55,740 nucleotides of DNA from CAZTDD01 sp964612675. GTDB taxonomy: Bacteria > Hinthialibacterota > Hinthialibacteria > Hinthialibacterales > JAKPRU01. The position numbers and the translations under genes are program-made. Below the pieces are notes generated by a model, which was not told where the DNA came from, made no database searches, and saw only the letters and a program-made list of their open reading frames with translations. Shown here in pieces: positions 41,873-50,867 of this stretch; position 1 is the stretch's first letter; every line of letters starts with the position of its first letter. Location of the stretch: the NCBI GenBank assembly GCA_964612675.1, contig CAZTDD010000033.1:1-55740 (forward strand). The letters are read 5' to 3'.

Positions 41873-43087
41873 TTATGCCACTGTTCTTTGGAACAATGTA
41901 GAACTCGACTTTCGGGAGACAGTGAAGCGATCGAAAACGGTGCCACGGTCGTCCACTGCTTCTATGTTGCACTGTGTGTCCGTGAGGGTTACCTGAAGGA
42001 AGTGATGACGCTCTGCGTGACATTCGATGATTTCGGGTTCGTCGCCGCTTCTCCCAATCGGATGCAACCGCGCCCCACCTCCACCTGTCACAATATACTG
42101 GACTTTTCCTGCTTCCGGTTCATAGTCTGCGATCGGCCGACTCCTCTGGTAGCTATGATTGTGGCCGCTGAAGACCATCTGGACACCGAACCTTTCAAAC
42201 AAAGGACACCAGCATTCACGTATTCCAAGATGGCTATCATTCGCATTTCGTCCTTTTTTTCTGTCGGTATACGGCAAGGCATACGGCGGATGATGTAAAA
42301 CCGCAAACTTCCACGGTTTCCCAGCGTTCTGAATCAGATCCGCAGTCAACCATTTCAGTTGTTGTTCGGATCGATAATCATTCGAGTCCAGGAAGACAAC
42401 GTGGAGCGGTCCGTAGTCAATGGAATACCATCGACCATTCCCAGGCATGAAGTAATGCTTTGGATGTGGTCTTCTTTCCTGTTTGTCCCGGATATCGTGA
42501 TTCCCAACCGCAAGCCATACAGGAATCTCCGCGAGTACATCTCGGTATGGGTGAAAATACTCCCTCTCCTCATTGTGACGGACCGGCTTTCGGTGACAAA
42601 CATCTCCTGTATGCAGGCCGAACTGAAGACATTGCTCTCTCAGTCGTTTGTCTATTTCCGAGGCAATACGGTACTGAGACGGCTTTGTGGATCCTGTGTC
42701 TCCAACCACGAAAAACACGATTTCAGACGGCTTTCTTCGTGGGCGTGTCCTGAAGTAAAACGGTCCTTCGATGTGTGTTCCGTTTGCCGAGATCCAGTAC
42801 TCGTATTGTGTGTCCGATTCCAATCCGGCGAGATGGACGGAGTGATGTGGGCCCGGCGAATCGCTCGGGAAAGAAGTAAGTTGCGAGTTCTCCGACACAA
42901 CTTCGAGAATATTGTTTGACGGTGCACGAGCGATCCAGGAAATCCTCGCAGTGGTTTCCGTTATGTTCACAATGTGCGGAAAGCGCCGTAAGCAACTACC
43001 TGTATACCATCGGCGGCCCCATGCTCTTATGGCAAATGAGAAGACAGGAGTGGACAGGTTATTCGGAAAGACCGATGTGAAGGACAT
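41873..43087 (-). CDS. Purple-acid-phosphatase-like metallophosphoesterase, paralogue 1
   Basis: A metallophosphoesterase with an N-terminal fibronectin III-like domain, 404 residues. Metal-site motifs of the purple acid phosphatase group are present: GDTGSTKPSQY (D, T), FGLHTGDVCH (GD), LAVGNHDIRD (GNHD), FAVLHHPPYA (H) and FSGHNHSYQRS (GHxH). The fibronectin part reads VNITETTARISW and LESDTQYEYWISANG. It is clearly a paralogue of the gene at 43244 but starts with MSFTSVFPNN, with no signal peptide or anchor where the other has one, so it may be cytoplasmic, or its export sequence may be lost or mis-started. Converges with bioF. Substrate is unknown. Confidence 0.85.
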   Translation of the reverse strand: MSFTSVFPNNLSTPVFSFAIRAWGRRWYTGSCLRRFPHIVNITETTARISWIARAPSNNILEVVSENSQLTSFPSDSPGPHHSVHLAGLESDTQYEYWISANGTHIEGPFYFRTRPRRKPSEIVFFVVGDTGSTKPSQYRIASEIDKRLREQCLQFGLHTGDVCHRKPVRHNEEREYFHPYRDVLAEIPVWLAVGNHDIRDKQERRPHPKHYFMPGNGRWYSIDYGPLHVVFLDSNDYRSEQQLKWLTADLIQNAGKPWKFAVLHHPPYALPYTDRKKGRNANDSHLGIRECWCPLFERFGVQMVFSGHNHSYQRSRPIADYEPEAGKVQYIVTGGGGARLHPIGRSGDEPEIIECHAERHHFLQVTLTDTQCNIEAVDDRGTVFDRFTVSRKSSSTLFQRTVA

Positions 43088-43243
43088 AGGCGTCTTCGAT
43101 TTCGCTATCTCTGACCAGCGGATTGTCTTTCACGAAACGGTGATTCTGATGAGACACTGTAGGGAAGAAATCTTACGACGAGGTTATGGGATCGTTACGG
43201 AGTCCTTTCGATTGTGTTACGGAACGGCAATGAATCGGAGGAA

Positions 43244-44443
43244 TCATGAACCCGTGTTTCGTTGAATTGAAAAGCGGTCGAAGTCTCTCCCGCGAGCGTC
43301 CGTGCCTCTCAGCACGAATTCATTCCTTTCCACCGCCCCAAAGAGAAAGTGATACCGGTTGCCGACCGCCTTTTCCATAAGGCCGGGTTCGGCCAGGCTG
43401 TCTGAGACACTGTGAACAGGCGCTCCACCGCCGCCACAGACAATGTAATGCACGCCGTGACCGGCCGGATTGAAATCCTTCACGCAACGGCTTCTCTGAT
43501 AGGTGTGGCTGTGACCACTGAACACCACATCGACACCGTGTTTTTCGAATAACGGGCACCACTTTTTTCGCAAAGGAAAGTGGCTGCCGCGTGCAGGAAG
43601 CCCCCTATAGAGATACGGCCACGAATAGGGGGGATGGTGCACCAGGACAATTTTCCATGGTCGCTCTCTATTCTCAATCAGATCCTGTTCCAGCCATTCG
43701 TTCTGATGTTTCGACCGGAAGACCGTGGAATCGAGAACGATCACATGCAACGGACCATAATCAAAGGAATACCAGCGTTTATTCGCGGGCATCCGGTGAA
43801 ATTCCAGATGACGCCTCAGTTTGCCGTGGTGAGCATCATGATTACCGATGGCAAGCCAGATGGGTACTTTACAGAGGATCTTGCGATACGGTTTGAAATA
43901 CTCTTTGTCTTCATCGGGGGTGGCCGTTGCGCTGTAACTCACATCGCCTGCGTGAAGACCGAACTGGACCTTTCCTCTGGTAACGAGGCGCTGGATCCGG
44001 TTCGCTACACGATACTGCGGACTTCTCGCCGAACCGGTATCGCTGAGCACAAAGAAACCCACCGACGATTCGTTGCCCAAAGGACATGTCTTTAGGCTAA
44101 AATCGTACCGGAACAACTCTCCATCCACTGCGACGGCATACGGATAAACCGTGTCCGGCTTTAGCTTTTCAACACGAACCGAGTGGCGGGTATGAATCCC
44201 CTTGGTTGCGATGGTCTGCGGATTCTGTCCGGAACGCAGCAATTCGAGGGCACCGCTGGACGGTTTGCGTGTAATCCACGAAATAGTAGCTCCGTGGGCG
44301 GTAAGTTCTTCAATGCACGGAAACCTCCGGAACGGCCTTGGAACCCGCCTCCCTCGATATGTCCGAATCGTATGAAGAGACAAAAGGACTATGACCGCTA
44401 GAATTGTAGAAGCCAGAATGGGGATCATCACGGAACCAATCAT
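43244..44443 (-). CDS. Membrane-anchored purple-acid-phosphatase-like metallophosphoesterase, paralogue 2
   Basis: A tandem paralogue of the upstream-listed gene, 399 residues. A hydrophobic N-terminus (IPILASTILAVIVLLSLHTI) serves as a signal anchor, then a fibronectin III-like domain (ISWITRKPSSGALELL, LKPDTVYPYAVAVDG) and the phosphoesterase domain with LSDTGSARSPQY, FGLHAGDVSY, LAIGNHDAHH, VLVHHPPYSWPY and FSGHSHTYQRS. Predicted to face the periplasm or cell surface. Transcribed towards its paralogue with 156 bases between; ATG 44443 has GGAGAGGG very close, and a second start at 44428 is possible. Confidence 0.88.
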   Translation of the reverse strand: MIGSVMIPILASTILAVIVLLSLHTIRTYRGRRVPRPFRRFPCIEELTAHGATISWITRKPSSGALELLRSGQNPQTIATKGIHTRHSVRVEKLKPDTVYPYAVAVDGELFRYDFSLKTCPLGNESSVGFFVLSDTGSARSPQYRVANRIQRLVTRGKVQFGLHAGDVSYSATATPDEDKEYFKPYRKILCKVPIWLAIGNHDAHHGKLRRHLEFHRMPANKRWYSFDYGPLHVIVLDSTVFRSKHQNEWLEQDLIENRERPWKIVLVHHPPYSWPYLYRGLPARGSHFPLRKKWCPLFEKHGVDVVFSGHSHTYQRSRCVKDFNPAGHGVHYIVCGGGGAPVHSVSDSLAEPGLMEKAVGNRYHFLFGAVERNEFVLRGTDARGRDFDRFSIQRNTGS

Positions 44444-44493
44444 CCCTCTCCATTACTCAACATGGAGCAGGCTATTCGAGTCGGGTATCGACA

Positions 44494-44522
44494 TTCATTT
44501 GCGTACAATTTGCCTGTATAGT
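44494..44522 (+). promoter_or_regulatory. Candidate promoter for sdhCAB
   Basis: TTCATT, a 17-base spacer and TATAGT (44517-44522) stand 134 bases before the sdhC start. The -35 is weak. Confidence 0.35.
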
Positions 44523-44655
44523 ACATGCTGTCGACCAATGGGGGGACGACAGGGGTAGGCGAGAGACGGCAAGATCTGCTACTATCCTATTCCGCAAGGT
44601 TCTCGACTGGAACGAACGTCACTACGGAAGTCTCAATAGGGGCGAGAGGATCATT

Positions 44656-45294
44656 ATGACGACCGAGTCTCATCAGGATTTCTATCTTCGCCGGCTACAC
44701 AGCCTTCTAGGTATCTTTCCCATCGGAGTCTTTTTCATCGAGCATGTTTTCACAAACAGTCTCGCCTTCTTTTATGGAGACGGGATGTACAACGCGGCGG
44801 TGTTGCGGCTCCAAAGCCTGCCGTTTGTGTTATTCCTCGAAATAGGCTTCATTGGTTTGCCGATCCTCTTTCACGGAATCCTCGGCCTGATCATCTGGTG
44901 GAAATCGAAGAGCAATCCTCAGGACTACGCATACGCTCGCAATTGGCTGTATTTCGCGCAACGATGGACCGGTATTATCGCGTTTGCGTACATCATCCTG
45001 CACGTTTGGGGAATGCGTATCTCCTGGGCAATTGACCCCGCCATCGAGCATCTTGATTTCGCCTACGTGGCGGAGAGACTGGTCCAACCTTCTTTGATCC
45101 TGATTTATGTCGTCGGTGTCGCATGCGCTTCGTTCCATTTTGGAAACGGTCTCTGGAATTTCCTCGTGAAGTGGGGAGTCACAGTGGGCGAGCATTCACA
45201 GAGAAACCTGCTGTATATATGCAGCGCAATCGGTGTGATCGTATTTTCGGGTTTCATGCTGTCTTTGGCAGCTTTCGCGGCGAACGCAACGTGA
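44656..45294 (+). CDS. sdhC: Succinate dehydrogenase/fumarate reductase cytochrome b subunit
   Basis: Membrane anchor of complex II, 212 residues with about five helices. Its size, gene order (C-A-B) and single-anchor arrangement are those of the Bacillus/Wolinella (type B) form, which holds two haems b. His residues suited to haem binding occur in SLLGIFPIGVFFIEH, LFHGILG, AFAYIILHVWG and GVACASFHFGNGLWNF. ATG 44656 follows GAGAGG. It is 12 bases before sdhA. A separate sdhD is neither present nor needed in this type. Confidence 0.9.
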   Translation: MTTESHQDFYLRRLHSLLGIFPIGVFFIEHVFTNSLAFFYGDGMYNAAVLRLQSLPFVLFLEIGFIGLPILFHGILGLIIWWKSKSNPQDYAYARNWLYFAQRWTGIIAFAYIILHVWGMRISWAIDPAIEHLDFAYVAERLVQPSLILIYVVGVACASFHFGNGLWNFLVKWGVTVGEHSQRNLLYICSAIGVIVFSGFMLSLAAFAANAT

Positions 45295-45306
45295 GGAAGG
45301 AATATC

Positions 45307-47166
45307 ATGGCAGCGCAGAGGTTTATCGTAGTCGGTGGAGGACTTGCCGGGTTGTCGGCAGCGATGAGATTGGCCGAACTGGGAGTCGAGGTGGATCTGT
45401 TCTCAGTTGTGCCGGTGAAGCGTTCCCATTCCGTATGCGCGCAGGGGGGTATCAACGGCGCGGTCAACACAAAGGGCGAAGGGGACAGTCCCGATATCCA
45501 CTTCTATGACACCATCAAAGGTGGCGATTTCCTTATGGATCAGGCCTTCTGTAAGGATATGTGTTACTGTGCGCCGGGGATCATCTACCTGATGGACCGT
45601 ATGGGCGTTCCCTTCAATCGTACTCCTGAAGGAAACATCGATTTCCGCCGGTTTGGCGGCACGCTCTATAACCGGACCGCGTTTTCCGGTGCGACAACCG
45701 GTCAACAGCTCCTTTACGCTTTAGACGAACAAGTCCGGCGGTATGAAGCCGCTGGGAAAGTCAAAAAATACGAGGGCTGGGAATTTCTCTCAGCAGTCAT
45801 CGATTCCAAGGGTGTCTGCAGCGGAATGATCGCTGTGAACCTGGCGACCATGGAGATACAAGCGTTTCCGGCAGCGGCGGTGATTCTCGCCACCGGTGGT
45901 CCCGGGCTTGTGTTCGGTCGAACGACAAATTCGATGATCAATACCGGTTCCGCTGCGTCGAGCGTTTACCAACAAGGCGTCGAGTACGCCAACGGCGAGT
46001 TTATTCAAATTCATCCCACGGCCATTCCGGGTACCGACAAACTCCGTCTGATGTCGGAATCCGCACGCGGAGAAGGGGGCCGAATTTGGGTGCCGAAGAA
46101 CCAAGGCGATTCTCGTGCGCCGGAAACGATCCCCGAAGAAGATCGTTGGTATTTCCTCGAAGAACGGTACCCCCGTTACGGAAACCTTGTTCCTCGGGAT
46201 GTCGCCGCCCGCGAGATTTACGATGTCTGTATCAACATGGGACTCGGTATCGGTGGGAAGGCCATGGTTTACCTCGATTTGTCCCACAAACCCGACGAGG
46301 AACTCGACCGAAAACTCGGCGGGATCATGGAGATTTACGAGAAATTCGTCGGTGAAGATCCACGGCGAGTACCGATGCGGATTTTCCCCGCGGTTCATTA
46401 CTCCATGGGCGGGCTGTGGGTCGACTTCGAGAAAACACCCGACGGACTGTTGGATCGCAGCAGTCCGCGCAATCAAATGACCAATATCCCGGGCCTTTAC
46501 GCGATTGGTGAGGTCGATTGCCAATATCACGGCTCAAATCGATTGGGTGCGAATTCCTTGCTTTCCTGCATATTCGCGGGGTTCGTAGTCGCTCCAGCCG
46601 CAATCGAATTGAATAAGAATACCCAGGGCGATTTCAACGGCGCCGCCGACAGCGAGAAGAAACGTTGGGTTGATCGGCTGGAAGAGCTGCGGAAGATGGA
46701 CGGAAAAGTCAATCCGTACATGCTTCATCGCGAGCTGGGCGAGATGATGAACACCGATGTGACCATCGTCCGCCACAACGAACAGCTCCAAAAGACTTAT
46801 CGTCGTCTCGAAGAGATGCAGGAGCTTTGGAAGGATTGTGCTGCTTTGGATGATTCTTCATGGAACAACCAGCCCGTGATCTTTCTCAGTCAGCTCTGGA
46901 ACATGCTGGAAATCGCTAAAATCATCGTCAAAGGCGCGATTCTTCGAGACGAGTGCCGGGGCGCGCATTACAAACCTGAATTCGAGATCAAACAGCCGAA
47001 AGACATCAACTCTCCGGAATACAAGGAGTATCTCGAAAAATGGGAAGCAAACAATAAGAATTGGCTGAAAATGACCATTGCGAAATACAAGCCGGAAGGT
47101 CCGGAGATTAGCTACAAAGAAATCGATACCAGTTTGGTCCAACCTCATCCCCGCCGATATGACTGA
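45307..47166 (+). CDS. sdhA: Succinate dehydrogenase/fumarate reductase flavoprotein subunit
   Basis: Catalytic FAD subunit of complex II, 619 residues, the length of type B enzymes. The N-terminal FAD motif is VVGGGLAGLSAAMRLAE; HSVCAQGGINGAVN contains the covalent-FAD His. Substrate-site sequences include QIHPTAIPG and SESARGEGGRIW with the active-site Arg region; MGGLWVDFE and YAIGEVDCQYHGSNRLGANS complete the family. ATG 45307 follows AAGGAATATC. Oxidises succinate or reduces fumarate on the cytoplasmic side; direction cannot be read from the sequence. Confidence 0.97.
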   Translation: MAAQRFIVVGGGLAGLSAAMRLAELGVEVDLFSVVPVKRSHSVCAQGGINGAVNTKGEGDSPDIHFYDTIKGGDFLMDQAFCKDMCYCAPGIIYLMDRMGVPFNRTPEGNIDFRRFGGTLYNRTAFSGATTGQQLLYALDEQVRRYEAAGKVKKYEGWEFLSAVIDSKGVCSGMIAVNLATMEIQAFPAAAVILATGGPGLVFGRTTNSMINTGSAASSVYQQGVEYANGEFIQIHPTAIPGTDKLRLMSESARGEGGRIWVPKNQGDSRAPETIPEEDRWYFLEERYPRYGNLVPRDVAAREIYDVCINMGLGIGGKAMVYLDLSHKPDEELDRKLGGIMEIYEKFVGEDPRRVPMRIFPAVHYSMGGLWVDFEKTPDGLLDRSSPRNQMTNIPGLYAIGEVDCQYHGSNRLGANSLLSCIFAGFVVAPAAIELNKNTQGDFNGAADSEKKRWVDRLEELRKMDGKVNPYMLHRELGEMMNTDVTIVRHNEQLQKTYRRLEEMQELWKDCAALDDSSWNNQPVIFLSQLWNMLEIAKIIVKGAILRDECRGAHYKPEFEIKQPKDINSPEYKEYLEKWEANNKNWLKMTIAKYKPEGPEISYKEIDTSLVQPHPRRYD

Positions 47167-47209
47167 GGGATGACAGGAATTGAGAGGTTTTCTCATCTGA
47201 GAGGTCATC

Positions 47210-47965
47210 ATGAGCGCAGCAGAAACCGTTCGGGTCAAGATCAAGCGTCAGGATAAGGCGGAGTCCGCCCCTTACTGGGACGAATTTGACGTTCAATACA
47301 GTCCCAACATGAATGTGATCACGTTGCTCCAGGAAATCCAGCGAAAGCCTGTGAACAGTTCAGGCAAAGCAGTCGCGCCCGTTGCCTGGGATTGCAGCTG
47401 CCTGGAGGAGGTCTGCGGTGCCTGCACCATGGTGATCAACGGCACGGTATGTCAGGCGTGTTCGGCACTGGTCGACCAACTCGAGAAACCCGTCGTTCTC
47501 GAACCGATGCGTAAATTCCCTGTGGTGCGCGACTTAGTTGTCGATCGTTCACGTATGTTCGAGGCTCTGAAACGCCTCCATGCCTGGGTCGAAATCGATG
47601 GAACGTACGATTTGGGACCCGGCCCACGCCGCTCGCCCGAAGAGCAAGTGGAGGCCTATCAGTATTCTCGTTGTATGACGTGCGGGTGTTGTCTCGATGC
47701 CTGTCCTCAGGTTTGCGATAACAATGACTTCATCGGGGCCGCTCCCATCGCGCAGGTTCGCCTGTTCAACATGCACCCCACGGGCACACATGACAGAGGA
47801 GAACGACTCAAGGCGGTCATGGGACCCGGCGGTATCCACGAATGCGGAAACGCACAAAACTGCGTACGCGTATGTCCCAAAGAAATACCGCTCGTGAGGG
47901 CCATCGCACGGGTAAACCGTGAGGTCATCGGCCATACGGTCAAGGATTTTCTGTTGAGTGACTGA
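47210..47965 (+). CDS. sdhB: Succinate dehydrogenase/fumarate reductase iron-sulfur subunit
   Basis: Links the flavoprotein to the membrane anchor, 251 residues. The N-terminal domain holds a [2Fe-2S] site (CSCLEEVCGACTMVING, then CQAC), and the C-terminal domain holds the [4Fe-4S] and [3Fe-4S] sites (CMTCGCCLDACPQ and CGNAQNCVRVCP). ATG 47210 follows GAGAGG, 43 bases after sdhA. No terminator is recognised; the next gene, 235 bases on, has its own promoter-like sequence. Confidence 0.95.
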   Translation: MSAAETVRVKIKRQDKAESAPYWDEFDVQYSPNMNVITLLQEIQRKPVNSSGKAVAPVAWDCSCLEEVCGACTMVINGTVCQACSALVDQLEKPVVLEPMRKFPVVRDLVVDRSRMFEALKRLHAWVEIDGTYDLGPGPRRSPEEQVEAYQYSRCMTCGCCLDACPQVCDNNDFIGAAPIAQVRLFNMHPTGTHDRGERLKAVMGPGGIHECGNAQNCVRVCPKEIPLVRAIARVNREVIGHTVKDFLLSD

Positions 47966-48102
47966 TCGTGTAGTCCCTGCGTGAAGACCGACTATCCACC
48001 ATGGCCCTCTTTGGATATGCCAAAAGGTGCCTCTCGTCGCGTTCCGCAAACTTGTCCGACATCGCCCAAACGAATCCGACCAGTTAACCCCTGATTCGGA
48101 TC

Positions 48103-48131
48103 TTGACATTCTCTAGTTTTTCCGTTAATAG
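48103..48131 (+). promoter_or_regulatory. Candidate sigma-70 promoter for the CBM9-like gene
   Basis: A perfect TTGACA (48103-48108) is followed after 15-17 bases by GTTAATAG, which gives alternative -10 readings GTTAAT or TAATAG. The start codon is 70 bases downstream. Confidence 0.5.
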
Positions 48132-48200
48132 TGCACTAACTTCCACGTGGGGCCTATTCGAAGCGCGGAAGAAAAAACTAACGAGTCAAGGAGGTTAGGT

Positions 48201-49232
48201 ATGCGTAGAGTTTTTTTCGTGGGGATACTCTGTTTGAGTATGGGCGCTGTGGTTTCAGCGCAAGAAATCTATGACATCTTCGATTTTGATGTCTCTGCCG
48301 AAGGTCCGTGGTCGGATGTCGAAAGCACCACGGTGACCGCTCCAAAGGTGGCGAACGGCTCCATCACGCTGGATGGAGATGTTTCGGATGCGGAATACGG
48401 CGGATTTGCGGGTGTGCCGGTGGTACCCGGTGTAAACGCATGGATCCTCGATTATCCCGGTGACCGAGAATGGGACGGACCCGATGACAACAGTTTCAGT
48501 TTTTGGGTCGCTCACGATGACGAGTATTTCTATGTGGGCGTCGTGACTGCCGATGACATCGTGAACATCGATCAGCCGCCCGAGGCCGCTTGGCGGGATG
48601 ATGCCATCGAGATCATCGTTGACGCATTCAACGATGATTACGATGTCAACACAGACGCCTCCCAGGACGAGTATGGTGGACATCTATACGCCACATACGA
48701 TGGCGGGTTTTCAGAATGGTTGCCGGACGAAGAAGCCGTTCGTGAAGGAACGCGATTTTCGTCTGTGGTCGACTGGGCCTACGGTGAAGACAGCGATGTT
48801 TTCGTTGTCGGAAAAGAAGAAGATCCCGGTTGGAAACTTGAGCTGAAAATGTCCAAGCGGATGTTCGAAAGTCCGGAAAAAGGCAATAAGCTGGACGACG
48901 GCTACGAGATGGGTTTCAACATCGGTGTGGATGACGACGATATGCACTATGAAGGCGGCGACGGTTGGACCATGGAAATCCAGTATTTCTGGGCCAACCG
49001 GATGCGCCCGATTGGGTTTGATCCAGCGCAGCTGGTGTGGGAAGTTGGAGAGAATCCCGCAGCGTGGTATGACACGATGGCGGATCTGGAAGCCGACATG
49101 GCGGCGAATCCGAACTATCTCGAAGAGAACTTCGAGTGGGCGATCAACTCCGGTGGAAGGCTGAGCCACGGCGGTGCAGGAAGCGTGATCTTTGCGGCCG
49201 GAACCGGCGTTGCCGATTGGGCTTTGCACTGA
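48201..49232 (+). CDS. Secreted CBM9/DOMON-like protein with C-terminal GxGVxxWALH motif
   Basis: A 343-residue exported protein. ATG 48201 follows AAGGAGGTTAGGT, an ideal site, and opens a signal peptide (MRRVFFVGILCLSMGAVVSA). The mature part is a carbohydrate-binding-module-9-like beta-sandwich of the kind found in secreted polysaccharide-binding and cytochrome-linked proteins: ITLDGDVSDAEYGG (the G-x-x-D-x-x-E/W start), FSFWVAHDDEYFYVGVVTADD, WRDDAIEIIVDAFND and GYEMGFNIGVDDDD. The acidic composition suggests calcium binding. The end, AAGTGVADWALH, resembles the end of the beta-helix protein at 12686. Monocistronic with its own promoter and terminator and probably well expressed. Ligand unknown. 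Confidence 0.87.
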   Translation: MRRVFFVGILCLSMGAVVSAQEIYDIFDFDVSAEGPWSDVESTTVTAPKVANGSITLDGDVSDAEYGGFAGVPVVPGVNAWILDYPGDREWDGPDDNSFSFWVAHDDEYFYVGVVTADDIVNIDQPPEAAWRDDAIEIIVDAFNDDYDVNTDASQDEYGGHLYATYDGGFSEWLPDEEAVREGTRFSSVVDWAYGEDSDVFVVGKEEDPGWKLELKMSKRMFESPEKGNKLDDGYEMGFNIGVDDDDMHYEGGDGWTMEIQYFWANRMRPIGFDPAQLVWEVGENPAAWYDTMADLEADMAANPNYLEENFEWAINSGGRLSHGGAGSVIFAAGTGVADWALH

Positions 49233-49300
49233 TCGCTGCAGGAAGCGTTGAATGACAGTAGCGCCCTGGTTTATCCGTGGCGACAGGTTCACTGAGGCAA

Positions 49301-49349
49301 AACCGAAATCGGGTGGGACTTGTTCAATGGTCCTGCCCGGTTCTTTTTT
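49301..49349 (+). terminator. Rho-independent terminator after the CBM9-like gene
   Basis: GGGTGGGAC (49311-49319) pairs with GTCCTGCCC (49330-49338), with two wobble pairs, extended by ACCG-CGGT, and followed by TTCTTTTTTC. Confidence 0.8.
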
Positions 49350-49368
49350 CCTCTTGCAAGAGATTGAC

Positions 49369-49425
49369 GGGGCAGTAAAAAGTCAGCGAGGTAAAGAAGG
49401 CGAGATGTTCAACCCCCTCCTACAC
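49369..49425. repeat. Partial copy of the 12.9/22.8 kb dispersed element
   Basis: GACGG...AAAAAGTCAGC followed by GTTCAACCCCCTCCTACACC matches the left end of the elements at 12885 and 22801. It runs into the 3' end of the MFS transporter gene. Confidence 0.6.
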
Positions 49426-50673
49426 CTCCACCGGCTGCGCCGCCTTCTGCGTCTCGTATCGTCTCAACGGAATCAACATCACCGTAGCAAGAACCACCAT
49501 CCCCGCTGCCACCCAGCCCGCCGTCCGGATCGAAAACGCATCCACGAACAGGTAGGCCAAATAGGGTGCCGTCACTCCGCGCACACCCGTCATAAATGTG
49601 TGAATCGCCATGTATTTCGAGGTCTCCTCCGGTGTCGCGAAACGGGTAACCCACAAATTCCACGTAATCGCGCCACCCGCGAAACCGATCCCCCGACACG
49701 CGATCCCCACACAAACCACCCATAAGCTCCCGCTTTGGAAAAACAAAATCATGTACACCAACCAAAACATGTTGATCACGATGCGAACGGTAATAATATG
49801 AAACCGGTCGAAAATGCGTGCCCAGATTTGGATGAACAACAGGCGTGTCAGCTCCGGCACCACTCCCAACACAATCGCAACCGCTCCCGGCGAGAGATTG
49901 AACCCATGTTTCTCGTGGCTCAGCAGTTCGAACGTCTGCGGGATCATCGCCAGATTCGCCGCCCCGAAGATGAACCAGCTCAGAAGCACGTACGCGAATA
50001 TCGGGTGCTCGGTCAGAACGCGGATATACGCTGACGGCGGATCGGCACGTTGATGGGGCACACTCCGGGAAGGCATCTTGAGGACAGAGCATCCACCCAC
50101 GGCTGCAATGATTCCGAGGAGTAGGAACAAATGACGGTAATTTGCGATATCAAGGTCGATCCACTCTCCCCCCGCGTAACTCACAATCAGCGTAAGCATG
50201 ACGAGAATTGTTACGGTCAGGCCGAGCACCTGGCCGCGTACCGTCCCCCGGTAGTTCTCCCGGTAGATTGCCGTTAGGGAAGGGAATCGAAGCGGGTGGG
50301 AGAGTCCAACAAACAGGATTCCGACGGCGAACCATGTCCCGCTGGGAGCAAATGCAGCGATAAACGTTCCGAGCACGATACCCATGTACGGAACGAAAAC
50401 CTGGACCGTGCGCCGGCGGAACCAAACCGTGCTTACAGAGGCATAGGCCAGCGAAAGGAGCAGGCCGAATGGAGCGGCGGAAGCGATCACTGATTTTTCG
50501 ACTACCGAGCAGTGAAAATACTGAATCGCGATCACCAGGGCGAATGTTCGGAAGATCGGCTCGACGCAACCGTCCGTCGCCGAGCGCACGAGGTCCCAGG
50601 GAAAGGTTTTCCTTCCCGTCGAGGACATTTCTTTCCAGATGTCACCAACATACGGTACGTGTAAACGCGCCAC
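49420..50673 (-). CDS. Major facilitator superfamily transporter
   Basis: A 417-residue inner-membrane protein with 12 predicted helices in two halves separated by a cytoplasmic loop (SRSVPHQRADPPS). It has the VGLSHPLRFPSLTAIYRENYRGTVRGQVLG region, which matches the MFS loop 2-3 and helix 4-5 layout, but I do not see a diagnostic substrate motif. The start GTG 50673 is uncertain; ATG 50628 (MSSTGRKTF) is the alternative. The stop lies within the dispersed repeat. The substrate is unknown; no neighbouring gene suggests one. Confidence 0.8.
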   Translation of the reverse strand: MARLHVPYVGDIWKEMSSTGRKTFPWDLVRSATDGCVEPIFRTFALVIAIQYFHCSVVEKSVIASAAPFGLLLSLAYASVSTVWFRRRTVQVFVPYMGIVLGTFIAAFAPSGTWFAVGILFVGLSHPLRFPSLTAIYRENYRGTVRGQVLGLTVTILVMLTLIVSYAGGEWIDLDIANYRHLFLLLGIIAAVGGCSVLKMPSRSVPHQRADPPSAYIRVLTEHPIFAYVLLSWFIFGAANLAMIPQTFELLSHEKHGFNLSPGAVAIVLGVVPELTRLLFIQIWARIFDRFHIITVRIVINMFWLVYMILFFQSGSLWVVCVGIACRGIGFAGGAITWNLWVTRFATPEETSKYMAIHTFMTGVRGVTAPYLAYLFVDAFSIRTAGWVAAGMVVLATVMLIPLRRYETQKAAQPVEV

Positions 50674-50768
50674 TCGAAGTCCATTCCATTCCTGAATTTA
50701 CAGACGTATAGGCTAATGGCTGGATCGGAAATCCCAAAGCCTGAAGGTGGAGCGCGTGGATGATAGGA

Positions 50769-50854
50769 CCACCCCCAAGCGGAGTTGGGGGTGGCACCCG
50801 GTGACAGGACGGGTAGCCCCGATTGCTTGCCAATCGGGGTAGCAGTATCCTGCT
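50769..50854. repeat. Cluster of three intergenic hairpins
   Basis: CCACCCCCAA-GCGGAG-TTGGGGGTGG (50769-50794), CCCCGATTG-CTTGC-CAATCGGGG (50817-50839) and AGCAG-TATC-CTGCT (50841-50854). The first two look like dispersed intergenic repeats. Together they could end the leftward operon that stops at 50868. Confidence 0.6.
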
Positions 50855-50867
50855 GTTTTGTAGGGAA

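Noticed and set aside
42359..42919. Plus-strand open frames opposite the metallophosphoesterases
   Set aside because: The minus strand carries the complete metal-site motifs; the plus frames have no motif or ribosome site.
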